Source: Nostoc parmelioides FACHB-3921 (GTDB taxonomy: Bacteria > Cyanobacteriota > Cyanobacteriia > Cyanobacteriales > Nostocaceae). From it: DNA of 64,000 bases. The DNA lies in contig NZ_JACJQL010000024.1 in assembly GCF_014696625.1 (NCBI RefSeq), positions 35,958-99,957 on the forward strand, written 5' to 3'. Numbering within the stretch: position 1 is the stretch's first letter; each line of letters opens with the position of its first letter. Below the pieces are notes generated by a model that had not been told where the DNA came from, did no database searches, and saw only the letters and a list, made by a program, of their open reading frames with translations. Made by a program: the position numbers and the translations under genes. Positions 35,811 through 43,753 of the stretch are shown here, piece by piece.

Positions 35811-36023
35811 ATGAAAACTTTAAGCATTTCCAAAAAAGAAATTGCTGCCATGACCGCAGCAGAGGTGGAGGAACTGGCTACTCGTCTAGAGATGGACAAT
35901 TACAGCAATGCTTTTGATGGTTTAAATGACTGGCATCTACTGCGGGCGATCGCATTTCAGCGTCCAGAGTTGGTAGAATCTTACATCCATCTGTTAGATT
36001 TGGAACCCTACGACGAAGCATAG
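35811..36023 (+). CDS. DUF2555-family small protein
   Basis: 70 residues from ATG 35811, preceded by AAGGGAGGGG at ideal spacing; earlier GTG and ATG codons at 35778 and 35784 lie before that ribosome site. The sequence (MTAAEVEELATRLEMDNYSNAF, LNDWHLLRAIAFQRPELVE, HLLDLEPYDEA) belongs, from memory, to the cyanobacterial DUF2555 family. It is acidic and helical, with no membrane segment. coaBC follows after 76 bp on the same strand. The biochemical role is not known to me. Confidence 0.82.
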   Translation: MKTLSISKKEIAAMTAAEVEELATRLEMDNYSNAFDGLNDWHLLRAIAFQRPELVESYIHLLDLEPYDEA

Positions 36024-36099
36024 GTATTTTGATAATCAGGAGTTAGAAATAATTCGTAACTAAGAATTATACCTAACTCCTTAATATTCGGTTTTTGTT

Positions 36100-37332
36100 A
36101 TGGCTCATACTCAACCGCAAGCTGACAATCGAAAAGGTAGAGTTATCGTTGCTGTGGGCGGTGGTATTGCAGCCTATAAAGTTTGTGAGGTCGTTTCAAG
36201 TTTATTTAAATCTGGGGTGGAAGTCCGAGTTATTTTGACTCGTTCCGCCCAGGAATTTATTACGCCTTTAACTTTATCAACCCTCTCCCGTCACCCTGCT
36301 TATACAGATGATGATTTTTGGCAACCTACTCACTCTCGTCCGTTGCATATCGAGTTGGGTGAGTGGGCTGATTTGTTGGTAATTGTCCCCCTCACAGCTA
36401 ATACCTTAGCTAAATTAACTTACGGGATGGCTGATAATTTACTCACCAATACGGTGTTAGCTTCCACTTGTCCCGTGTTGTTAGCGCCGGCGATGAATAC
36501 TGATATGTGGGAACAGTTAACGGTGCAGCGTAATTGGCAGCAGTTGTTAACAGATAGCAGATATCATGGTATTGGTACAGCATCGGGATTATTAGCGTGC
36601 GATCGCGTCGGTGCTGGTAGAATGGCCGAACCTCCAGAGATTTTGGCTTACACTCAATCCCTATTACATACTCAAGGTAAGCGAGATTTAGCTGGGAGAC
36701 GAGTTTTGATTAGTGCGGGAGGTACAAGGGAGTATCTTGATCCGGTGCGGTTTATTGGTAATCCTTCCACGGGTAAAATGGGATTGGCTTTAGCCCAAGC
36801 TGCTTTACACAGAGACGCAAAGGTAACATTGGTACATGGCGTGGCGAGTTGGGATGTACCTTTGGGTGTGCAAGCAATTCCCATTATCAATGCCGAAGAA
36901 ATGCAACAGGTGATGCTGGAATATTTACCCAATGCAGATATCATAGTTATGTCTGCGGCTGTAGCTGATGTCAAACCTCAAGACTATAGTACAGAAAAAT
37001 TACCCAAGCGATCGCTCCCCCAGTTTTTACCTTTAGAACCAGTACCAGATATTGTTGCTCAATTAGGCAAACTCAAACAACCCCATCAGCGTTTAATTGG
37101 TTTTGCAGCCCAGACAGGGGATATAGTTACACCAGCTAGAGAAAAGTTATATAGTAAAAAATTAGATGCGATCGTGGCAAACCCCATCGACAAAGCAGAT
37201 AGCGGTTTTGGTAGTGATAATAATCAAGCCATCTTCTTAGATAGCCAAGATAGACAAGTGACAATCCCACCTTGTTCTAAATTGCAACTAGCTCACCATC
37301 TATTCGATTTTGTCGGTAACCTGACACTATGA
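36100..37332 (+). CDS. coaBC: Bifunctional phosphopantothenoylcysteine decarboxylase / phosphopantothenate-cysteine ligase
   Basis: 410 residues, carrying two steps of coenzyme A synthesis. The N-terminal FMN-dependent decarboxylase CoaC (about 15-190) has GGGIAAYK, catalytic His in HIELGEWADLLVI, the PAMNTDMW substrate clamp and active-site Cys167 in LACDRVGAGRMAEP. The C-terminal ligase CoaB (about 200-405) has GGTREYLDPVRFIGNPSTGKMG, VMSAAVADV, IGFAAQTG and the KKLDAIVANPI dimer loop. Full length, with both active sites intact. Confidence 0.97.
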   Translation: MAHTQPQADNRKGRVIVAVGGGIAAYKVCEVVSSLFKSGVEVRVILTRSAQEFITPLTLSTLSRHPAYTDDDFWQPTHSRPLHIELGEWADLLVIVPLTANTLAKLTYGMADNLLTNTVLASTCPVLLAPAMNTDMWEQLTVQRNWQQLLTDSRYHGIGTASGLLACDRVGAGRMAEPPEILAYTQSLLHTQGKRDLAGRRVLISAGGTREYLDPVRFIGNPSTGKMGLALAQAALHRDAKVTLVHGVASWDVPLGVQAIPIINAEEMQQVMLEYLPNADIIVMSAAVADVKPQDYSTEKLPKRSLPQFLPLEPVPDIVAQLGKLKQPHQRLIGFAAQTGDIVTPAREKLYSKKLDAIVANPIDKADSGFGSDNNQAIFLDSQDRQVTIPPCSKLQLAHHLFDFVGNLTL

Positions 37333-37473
37333 GTTAGTAAGACAGAGCAATTGAGGTATACTCCAATCTTATCAAACAAGGTTAGTAGCGTTGACAATAT
37401 ACCTCACGAAGTCAGGAACCAATATATCCCCATTTAATAATAATATAATTATGAGATTAACTTGGTTATTATT

Positions 37474-38310
37474 GTGAGTTTTGATAATGTTTGTAAGGCA
37501 CTTGCAGAGAAATATCCAAAAGATTTTATTCGATGGTTAATAGGTGAAGAATCTACCAATGTTAAAGTTTTAAAAACTGAATTAAGTTTAGAGCCTATTC
37601 GCGCAGATTCTGTGATTTTTTTACAAACTGGCAATCTGATTTTGCATATTGAATTTCAGACTTTAACACAGTCTACTCCCGCGATTCCTTTCCGAATGCT
37701 GGATTATTCTGTGAGATTAAAACGTCAGTACAAATGTCGAATTGCACAGGTAGTAATATTTTTGCAGGAGACAGATGATGAAATTGCTTTTACTGAAGAG
37801 TATGTGAATGAGACAACTATACATCGCTATCGTGCAGTCAGAATGTGGGAGCAAGATTCTAGCTTATTTTTGGGTAATTTGGCATTGTTACCGTTAGCAC
37901 CTTTGTGTCAAACTGACTCTCCACGAGATTTATTATCGCAGGTTGCTCAGGAAGTCGCTAGAATTTCAGATAGAGAGACAAGGCAAAATACAGCAGCCTA
38001 CACCGAGATTTTAGCTGGTTTGCGGTTTGAGAAGGGTTTGATTCGTCAGTTATTAAGCGAGGATATTATGCAGGAATCAGTTATTTATCAAGATATTTTG
38101 CAGAAGGGTGAGCAGAAGGGTGAGCAGAAGGAAGCTTTTCGCTTTTTAAATCGACTGTTAAATCGACGCTTTGATGAGATAGATTCATCAATAGTGGAGC
38201 GTATCAAAACATTATCTACTGAAGAGTTAGAAGCCTTGGGAGAAGAATTTTTAAGTTTTTCAAATGTATCTGATTTAGTTGCTTGGCTTGAGCGAAATAC
38301 GAGTAGTTAA
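37474..38310 (+). CDS. Rpn-family (DUF4351-like) putative nuclease
   Basis: 278 residues from GTG 37474 (SFDNVCKALAEKYPKDFIRWL is the usual start; a TTG at 37462 would add four residues). A PD-(D/E)xK-like core shows RADSVIFL, then LILHIEFQT with the expected Glu-x-Gln, and FRMLDYSVRLKRQY. The C-terminal half carries a tandem GEQKGEQKEA segment and an all-helical DUF4351-like end (FLNRLLNRRF, LSTEELEALGEEFLSF). Families of this type occur in many copies in Nostoc. A role in DNA rearrangement is suggested by E. coli RpnA and is not demonstrated here. Confidence 0.82.
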   Translation: MSFDNVCKALAEKYPKDFIRWLIGEESTNVKVLKTELSLEPIRADSVIFLQTGNLILHIEFQTLTQSTPAIPFRMLDYSVRLKRQYKCRIAQVVIFLQETDDEIAFTEEYVNETTIHRYRAVRMWEQDSSLFLGNLALLPLAPLCQTDSPRDLLSQVAQEVARISDRETRQNTAAYTEILAGLRFEKGLIRQLLSEDIMQESVIYQDILQKGEQKGEQKEAFRFLNRLLNRRFDEIDSSIVERIKTLSTEELEALGEEFLSFSNVSDLVAWLERNTSS

Positions 38311-38378
38311 GTAATGTAGGTAAAATGTTTGGTTACAATGCCCAAAGGCGATCGCTTCTGGGCAATCAAATACTGTCT

Positions 38379-38570
38379 CTATTCTTCACTAGAAAGCTTA
38401 TCTAGCTTCTCTTGTATCGCGTCTCTACAGAATTGAGCAGGGTCATGTTGTGCCTTAACCGCTTGTTTCATCGACTCGGTGACACGAAAACTAAGGTTAG
38501 CAGTCATAGGTTCCTCACCCTTTGGTTTTGATGGTTCTAAATTTTCGGGTGTTCCTTTGGGATTAGGCAT
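38379..38570 (-). CDS. Small ribbon-helix-helix-like protein
   Basis: 63 residues. The polar N-terminus (rich in Pro, Lys and Glu) is followed by NLSFRVTESMKQAVKAQ and QFCRDAIQEKLDKL, the strand-helix-helix pattern of ribbon-helix-helix DNA-binding proteins as seen in plasmid partition and antitoxin factors. No toxin gene is adjacent. Start at 38570; a Met at residue 22 would give a 42-residue RHH core. Likely real, function unknown. Confidence 0.6.
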   Translation of the reverse strand: MPNPKGTPENLEPSKPKGEEPMTANLSFRVTESMKQAVKAQHDPAQFCRDAIQEKLDKLSSEE

Positions 38571-38697
38571 TGTTGAGAAATGTATCTGAAGATTGAATCA
38601 GTTGCGCGCATCTGTTTCAATTTTTAGTCAGTGGGTATCTACCCTGAGAAAGTTGTTACCCACTGATACCACTTTTACAAATGGATGAATCTATTTT

Positions 38698-39078
38698 ATG
38701 TTTAGTCGTGCTGAATTAGAACTGTTGACTATCCCCCAATTAAATCTACTGGTGAAACGGTATGGCTTAAAACCAACGGGAACAGGAGGACAGAAGGCTA
38801 GCTATATCACTACCTTAATGGCGTTCCCGGCTTTAGCACTCCAGCAGTTAGAGGATGGAAGGGGGCTAAAACCTCCTACATTCTCTGGTCTTGAGACAAT
38901 GGGACAAATCCTAGACGAGATGGCAACACCTACCTGTGAACAATCAGCGTTACTCAGACTGAGTTTTGAAGGTAGGCAGATGGATTACCCCAATAGATAC
39001 CAGCAAGAGAGATTACTGGCGCTGTACAAGGCTAAGAATCATCTAACTGAGGTAATTGACTTATTGAGAATGATGTAA
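38698..39078 (+). CDS. SAP-domain-like protein
   Basis: 126 residues. LTIPQLNLLVKRYGLKPTGTGGQKASYITTLMAF (segments 10-25 and 26-43) has the helix-extended loop-helix pattern of SAP DNA/RNA-binding motifs. The remainder is helical, with no other recognised domain. Its stop is 6 bp from the 3' end of the convergent tRNA-Ser gene, a place where integrated elements often sit. Together with the RHH-like gene it could be the residue of such an element; this is inference. Confidence 0.6.
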   Translation: MFSRAELELLTIPQLNLLVKRYGLKPTGTGGQKASYITTLMAFPALALQQLEDGRGLKPPTFSGLETMGQILDEMATPTCEQSALLRLSFEGRQMDYPNRYQQERLLALYKAKNHLTEVIDLLRMM

Positions 39079-39084
39079 AAAAGA

Positions 39085-39169
39085 CGGAGAGGGGGGGATT
39101 TGAACCCCCGTTGGGTTTCCCCAAAACGCATTTCGAGTGCGTCACCATCAACCACTCGGACACCTCTCC
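39085..39169 (-). tRNA. tRNA-Ser (CGA)
   Basis: Minus-strand cloverleaf: acceptor GGAGAGG/CCUCUCC with discriminator G, anticodon stem ACGCA/UGCGU with loop CUCGAAA (anticodon CGA, complement of 39133-39135), long variable arm (UUGGGGAAACCCAA) typical of tRNA-Ser and T-arm CGGGGGUUCAAAUCCCCC. 85 nt, CCA not encoded. Confidence 0.95.
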
Positions 39170-39434
39170 AGATATTTATTCATTTAGGAAACTGTTGATA
39201 CAGAGTTTCCTTTTGCCATGATAGCATCTCGTTAGGTGAAGCGATCGCCTACCCATCGCTAGCAATCAGAAATGGCAAAGCTCAGTTTTCCGAACAAAAT
39301 AATAGCATTTAACCACTTGTTAGAGAAGTCTTGACTAGGGGAAAACTCAAAACAAGACCCTGTAATGAAAAATTTGATGCTGATGTTTTCCGCAGATTAT
39401 CAGGGTTTATTTTCAGCAAGTAGCTTAAAGCACC

Positions 39435-39902
39435 ATGAAAATATTACCATACGAAACCTTGACAATTGTGACACCTGACTCACTGCCGATAGTTTTGCAA
39501 CGACTGAGGGCAAACATTGAACCCCCAAAAGCATTGAGATTGTCAAGGAAACATACTACCTATCAAGGAAGCATATCTGAAGAGGGTTTTCAAATTATTC
39601 GCATAATTGATTACCGCCACTCATTTTTCCCAGTGATTCGAGGACGTTTTGAAGAGCAATCCCAGCAAACCCTAATTCATGTGCAGATGAGCGTAGATAA
39701 TGCTGCAATGGCATTTTTAGGGTTTTGGCTTTTGTTTTGGTATAGTGCGATCGTTCCTACAACCGTCACAGATACTATGCCTAGTCAGATGGCTGCATTA
39801 TTAATAGGAATGCCTATATTGATGTTAGTTATTTTTTGGCTAGCTTTTTGGTCAGAAGTAAAACGCAACCATAGTGAATTGAGCGACATTATTCAGGGAT
39901 AA
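39435..39902 (+). CDS. Hypothetical membrane protein
   Basis: 155 residues. A polar N-terminal domain of about 90 residues contains three predicted beta hairpins (YQGSISEEGFQIIRIIDYR, PVIRGRFEEQ, TLIHVQMSVD). Two hydrophobic helices follow (about 95-115 AMAFLGFWLLFWYSAIV and 124-145 MAALLIGMPILMLVIFWLAFW), then a short polar tail. I do not recognise the family. The ATG at 39435 has no strong ribosome site. It lies alone between tRNA-Ser and proB. Confidence 0.65.
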   Translation: MKILPYETLTIVTPDSLPIVLQRLRANIEPPKALRLSRKHTTYQGSISEEGFQIIRIIDYRHSFFPVIRGRFEEQSQQTLIHVQMSVDNAAMAFLGFWLLFWYSAIVPTTVTDTMPSQMAALLIGMPILMLVIFWLAFWSEVKRNHSELSDIIQG

Positions 39903-40247
39903 GTTTACTCAGGGACTTCCAGAAAATAAACTATCCAATTTATCTGCTTCCAAACAACTGTCTTTCCCCCTGCTCCCTGCCCCCTTGCCATCCAAATGAT
40001 AGTATATTTTTTTAATTGGAAGTCCCTTAAGCGATCGCTCTCTTCATCTACACACAAATTTCATAAGATTGTAATATTTTCGTCAAACGCCTGTGTAATA
40101 TTAAACCCAGGCTAAAAGATAAGCTCTGTACAAAGGTGGGATTTCCTACCTTTTACCTATTTTCCAGGGTGCTATTTAAAACTTTTTTATGGTAAAACTT
40201 GTGGCTAAAGTAACATGAACCCCGTTAGGTATCGGGGTTCTTCTTTT
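39903..40247. other. Intergenic region with hairpins, possible small RNA
   Basis: No gene. AAAGGT...ACCTTT hairpin near 40134-40155 and a strong terminator at 40218-40246 follow a TAATAT box (40093-40098). Together they could form a plus-strand RNA of roughly 140 nt. Evidence is structural only. Confidence 0.35.
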
Positions 40248-40250
40248 TTA
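40218..40250 (+). terminator. Rho-independent terminator
   Basis: AACCCCG (40218-40224), loop TTAGGTAT, CGGGGTT (40233-40239), then CTTCTTTTTT. It is oriented for plus-strand transcription, 316 bp after the nearest plus-strand gene and directly against the 3' end of proB. Confidence 0.75.
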
Positions 40251-41357
40251 AGTCAATACTAGGTTATCTCGATGGATCACTGTTTCTGCACCTAAATAAC
40301 CCAAAATCGTCGGAATCTCTTTAGAATGACGACCACAAATTTTCTGTAAGTCATTGCTGCTGTAGTTAACTAATCCTCTGGCAATTTCGTTACCTTGAGG
40401 ATCTAATAGTTGTACTGCATCTTGAGGCTCAAATTCACCTGCAACGGTTTTAACTCCTGCTGGCAATAAGGATTTACCTGCCTTAACTATAGCGGCGATC
40501 GCACCAGAATCTAAGTATAATTTACCCGCCGGCACTAAACCGTAAGCAATCCAACGTTTACGGGCGGAAGTTGGTTCTGGTTGGGGTTGAAAATGAGTCC
40601 CAATCAGTTCCCCTTGGATAATTTTTTCGATATTGCGGGGGTATCGTCCTTGAGTAATCACAGTACGTACTCCCGCCGCGATCGCAATTCTCGCCGCCGA
40701 AATTTTCGTCATCATTCCCCCAGTACCCCATTGAGAACCTTGAGAACCTGTTTGTACTTGTAAGTCTGCTAATTCTTTGATGCTTGTTACCAAAGAAATT
40801 GGTCGGGCATCGGGGACAGAACGGGGATCGGCTGAGTATAATCGATCTACGTCCGTGAGTAAAAATAGCCAGTCTGCCTCTACAAGACTAGCAACCAAAG
40901 CTGAAAGGGTATCATTATCACCAAATTTCAGTTCATCCACAGCAACAGTATCATTCTCATTGACTACAGGAATTACCCCCAAGGCGAGTAATTCCCGAAA
41001 GGTGTTGTATACGTTGAGATAACGGCTACGTTGTACCAAATCGCTGCGAGTTAGCAAAACTTGGGCGATCGGCTGTTGCAAGGTGGTGAATAAGTCGTCA
41101 TATACCCGCATTAATCTACCTTGACCCACTGCGGCTACCGCTTGTTTGAGGGCGATCGCTTTGGGACGTTCTGTTAAACCCAACCGCGCACAACCGACTC
41201 CCACAGCCCCAGAGGAAACTAAAATCACCCGATTACCTTGCTGTCTTAAATAAGAGAGTGTTTCCGCCAAAGTTGCAATGGTGGAGAGGGCTAATTGTCC
41301 GGTTTCTGGTTGGGTGAGGCTAGATGTGCCAATTTTGACGACAATTGTTTTGGTCAT
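40248..41357 (-). CDS. proB: Glutamate 5-kinase
   Basis: 369 residues, first step of proline synthesis (ATP-dependent phosphorylation of glutamate). The amino-acid-kinase domain (1-255) has VVKIGTSSLT, VSSGAVGVG, LKQAVAAVGQGRLM, VVNENDTV, FGDNDTLSALVA, LLTDVDRLY and WGTGGMMTKISAA. The C-terminal PUA domain (about 275-365) has the family's LDSGAIAAI and GLVNYSSND. Last gene of a minus-strand run GNAT - ruvX - DUF3727 - yqeG - proB. A heptamer repeat lies directly upstream of its start. Confidence 0.96.
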   Translation of the reverse strand: MTKTIVVKIGTSSLTQPETGQLALSTIATLAETLSYLRQQGNRVILVSSGAVGVGCARLGLTERPKAIALKQAVAAVGQGRLMRVYDDLFTTLQQPIAQVLLTRSDLVQRSRYLNVYNTFRELLALGVIPVVNENDTVAVDELKFGDNDTLSALVASLVEADWLFLLTDVDRLYSADPRSVPDARPISLVTSIKELADLQVQTGSQGSQWGTGGMMTKISAARIAIAAGVRTVITQGRYPRNIEKIIQGELIGTHFQPQPEPTSARKRWIAYGLVPAGKLYLDSGAIAAIVKAGKSLLPAGVKTVAGEFEPQDAVQLLDPQGNEIARGLVNYSSNDLQKICGRHSKEIPTILGYLGAETVIHRDNLVLT

Positions 41358-41402
41358 TGGTCAATGGTCAATAGTCAATGGTCAATAGTCAATGGTCAAT
41401 AG
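41358..41402. repeat. STRR: GGTCAAT/AGTCAAT heptamers
   Basis: Six tandem heptamers alternating GGTCAAT and AGTCAAT start immediately beyond the proB ATG, so they lie in its leader and leave no ordinary ribosome-binding site. Confidence 0.8.
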
Positions 41403-41449
41403 TTTTTACTCTGGACTTTGGACTATTGACTCTGGACTAACTACTCAAT

Positions 41450-41493
41450 AGTAAAGCGCCAGTCCCTCTATAAGTGAAGGCTGACGCTTTACT
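41450..41493. repeat. Inverted repeat between proB and the YqeG-type gene
   Basis: AGTAAAGCG (41450-41458) pairs with CGCTTTACT (41485-41493), and the inner CAG/CTG extends the stem. No U tract on either strand, so a terminator is doubtful; it may be an RNA-processing or protein-binding structure. Confidence 0.45.
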
Positions 41494-41626
41494 AATTTAT
41501 AGTTACTTGTTATGTACTAGGGTCTTTTATTGCTGACCCCATGTTATTAATACCTATGATCCCCGATTTTTTGCTGTTCATGGGTTTCTTTAATTATTTC
41601 TTTAGATTTTAGTTATTTAACATTTG

Positions 41627-42166
41627 TCAGTTTTTGTAACTTTTTGTATGCTCAGGGTTAATAGAGGCTCCTAAAATCTCTGAGAACCAAACTTCAAAAT
41701 TGCGGATGGGGTGGGAGCGCAGGGCTGCATCAGGATGGATAATTGGCTCTACCAGAATGGTAAACATACCCAAGCGATTACCAGCTAAAACATCAGTAAA
41801 TAAGCGATCGCCTACCATCCCTACCTGCTCAACGGGTAAATTCATTGCTTGCAGTGCCGCCCTAATCTTACGGCGTGAGGGCTTGGCTGCACCTAAATAG
41901 TAAGGTAGGTTCAAAGAACGGGCAATTCCCCCAATGCGGGCTTCACTCATGTTATTGCTCACCAACCACAGCGCCGTAACGCTGCGAATCTGCTCTACCC
42001 ACTCTTTCAGTTCCGGTGAAGCATCACCCACTGTCATCGGTACTAAGGTTTCATCTACATCCAAAACCAACCCCTTGAGCTGGTGGTGCTGAATAATATC
42101 TGGTGTGAGGTTCAACACTGAACCCGCCAAAATCAAATCCGGCTGTAAAAAGTTGTGCCAAGTCAT
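41627..42166 (-). CDS. YqeG-family HAD phosphatase
   Basis: 179 residues, HAD superfamily type IIIA. Motif I GLVLDVDETLVPM (nucleophile Asp), motif II LWLVSNN, Lys in GAAKPSRRKIRAAL and motif III VGMVGDRLFTDVLAGNRLGM are in order. The homologues dephosphorylate phosphatidylglycerophosphate in plants and cyanobacteria-like organelles, so a role in making phosphatidylglycerol for thylakoids is plausible; this is inference. It lies in the conserved run ruvX - DUF3727 - yqeG - proB. Confidence 0.9.
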   Translation of the reverse strand: MTWHNFLQPDLILAGSVLNLTPDIIQHHQLKGLVLDVDETLVPMTVGDASPELKEWVEQIRSVTALWLVSNNMSEARIGGIARSLNLPYYLGAAKPSRRKIRAALQAMNLPVEQVGMVGDRLFTDVLAGNRLGMFTILVEPIIHPDAALRSHPIRNFEVWFSEILGASINPEHTKSYKN

Positions 42167-42449
42167 ACTCTATCTCTGCGCTTAACTTAAAATGTGAAAT
42201 AGCCCAAGGCAATACTACACCTACAAAATTTAAAATGCCAAAACCCACATATCTTGAGATTTTGACATTCTGTATAGATTTATATTGATTACCGTGGTGA
42301 GGTAATAACAAAGTTAGCCAACCGATAGTTCCTAAAACGGCTTGACCTTGGGGATCGAATTGTCTTATGGTGCAACTAACTATGATTGGTAATCCTCAAT
42401 TGAAAATTAAAAATGTTATCTTTTAATTTTTAACTGAAAACTTTTGATA

Positions 42450-43028
42450 TTATTCAACTTCATTAAAAAGTTGTTCTTCTAATAGGGGTTGCACTTTACG
42501 AAACTCTTCTGGGGAGAGTAGCACAGGCTCACCAGTCTTTGTAATTTTGGCGAAAAACAGCAGGGGATCAAGAGGCGTATAAATTGCATACTCCTGTTCG
42601 TCATGATAGAAGTTAGCAAGTAACTGGAGTTGCTCTGGTTCTAAATCTGCTGCTTCTTCTTCTTCAATTTCTAGAGTGAATAGCTCCGACTCTTCCACTG
42701 GTGGTAAATCGCCAGCTACAGTCAAAGCATAAGCAGTCTGCTTGAGTACTAAATTTTGTTCTGCTAGGACAGCCTGAGCAGTGGGGAAAATTTCGTCAAT
42801 AATCGCATCATCAAATTCTACTAGAACTGCTTCTTCGTCTTCGTCTTCACCTTCCCAAGCAAAAATTTCTATGGGTGAATCGACAGGAAGCAGCAAAACA
42901 TATTCTTGTCCATCTACCGAGAGCGAATGTTCTACATAACATTCAAGCGATCGCCCTTTTTCATCGGTTAAGGTGATGGAACCATTAGGAGCATTGTCGT
43001 TATCTTCGGAAAATGGAGAGGAAAACAT
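42450..43028 (-). CDS. DUF3727-family protein
   Basis: 192 residues from ATG 43028 (SSPFSEDNDNAPNGSITLTDEKGRSL, split here). Very acidic. The first half has the DUF1292-like fold pattern ITLTDEKGRSLECYVEH and QEYVLLLPVDSPIEIFAW; the second half repeats it (ANFYHDEQEYAIYTPLDPLLFFAK). A start at 43106 would prefix 26 unrelated residues. The family is restricted to cyanobacteria and plastids as far as I recall. It lies 63 bp from the ruvX gene's 3' end region and is probably co-transcribed with it. Confidence 0.85.
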   Translation of the reverse strand: MFSSPFSEDNDNAPNGSITLTDEKGRSLECYVEHSLSVDGQEYVLLLPVDSPIEIFAWEGEDEDEEAVLVEFDDAIIDEIFPTAQAVLAEQNLVLKQTAYALTVAGDLPPVEESELFTLEIEEEEAADLEPEQLQLLANFYHDEQEYAIYTPLDPLLFFAKITKTGEPVLLSPEEFRKVQPLLEEQLFNEVE

Positions 43029-43168
43029 AGCCAAGGTGTGAGACTTTATAAGTACCAACAGATGTAAACAAAGCTTTGCTCTTGAATGACATATCATGTC
43101 AAGCAAATAGCTTTAATCTTAGATACAACTGCTGTGTAACAGCTTTCAGAATATCATGTTCAAAGGTA

Positions 43169-43624
43169 TCAATACTCTACTGCCACTGAACTCTGAGCAT
43201 TAGTTCGTCTAATATCCAACCACTGCTGCAAAATTAAAGCTGCTGCCTTACGATCAATTAAACCTTTATTCCGTGATGGGGAAACATTTTCAGCGATGAG
43301 CATCTGTTCAGCTTGAAAAGAAGTCAGTCGCTCATCAACATATTCCACAGGTAACTGCAAAGCTTTAGCCAGCCTTGACGTAAATTTCTGCACTTGACGA
43401 GCCTGAAATCCTAAGGAACCGTCCATTGAATATGGCAAACCCACAACCAGAACTTGTACCTGGCGTTCATTAACTATATTTTGTATTTGCTGGACATCCC
43501 GGTCAAAAGATGTGCGCTCAACGGTGGTAATTCCCGTAGCAATCAACCCAGTGCGATCGCATCCAGCCACCCCAACACGCTTACGCCCCACATCCAATCC
43601 CAAGGCTGAAATGTATTTAGTCAT
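43169..43624 (-). CDS. ruvX: RuvX/YqgF-family Holliday-junction resolvase
   Basis: 151 residues, RNase H-like fold. ALGLDVGRKRVGVAGCD carries the first catalytic Asp; VVGLPYSMDGSLG the second region; YVDERLTSFQAEQML the Glu; and the terminal DRKAAALILQQWL the last Asp. The family acts in pre-16S rRNA 5' maturation and was proposed as a resolvase. Second gene of the GNAT - ruvX - DUF3727 run. An STRR tract separates it from the GNAT gene. Confidence 0.93.
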   Translation of the reverse strand: MTKYISALGLDVGRKRVGVAGCDRTGLIATGITTVERTSFDRDVQQIQNIVNERQVQVLVVGLPYSMDGSLGFQARQVQKFTSRLAKALQLPVEYVDERLTSFQAEQMLIAENVSPSRNKGLIDRKAAALILQQWLDIRRTNAQSSVAVEY

Positions 43625-43668
43625 TAGTCAGTTGTCATTAGTCAGTTGTCAGTTGCCAATTTTCTTTA

Positions 43669-43749
43669 CCCTGCTTCCCCTGCTTCCCCTGCCCCCCTGC
43701 CTCCTCTGCTTCCCCTGCCTCCTCTGCTTCCCCTGCCCCCTGCCCCCTA
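43669..43749. repeat. STRR: CCCCTGCTTC/CCTC repeats
   Basis: About ten C-rich TTCCCCTGC/CTCCTCTGC units between the GNAT stop and the ruvX start. Same family as 33041-33080. Confidence 0.75.
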
Positions 43750-43753
43750 TTTC

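Noticed and set aside
42051..42311. Minus-strand frame of 86 residues overlapping the start of the YqeG-type gene
   Set aside because: Different frame, overlaps a firm gene by 116 bp and has no recognisable motif.
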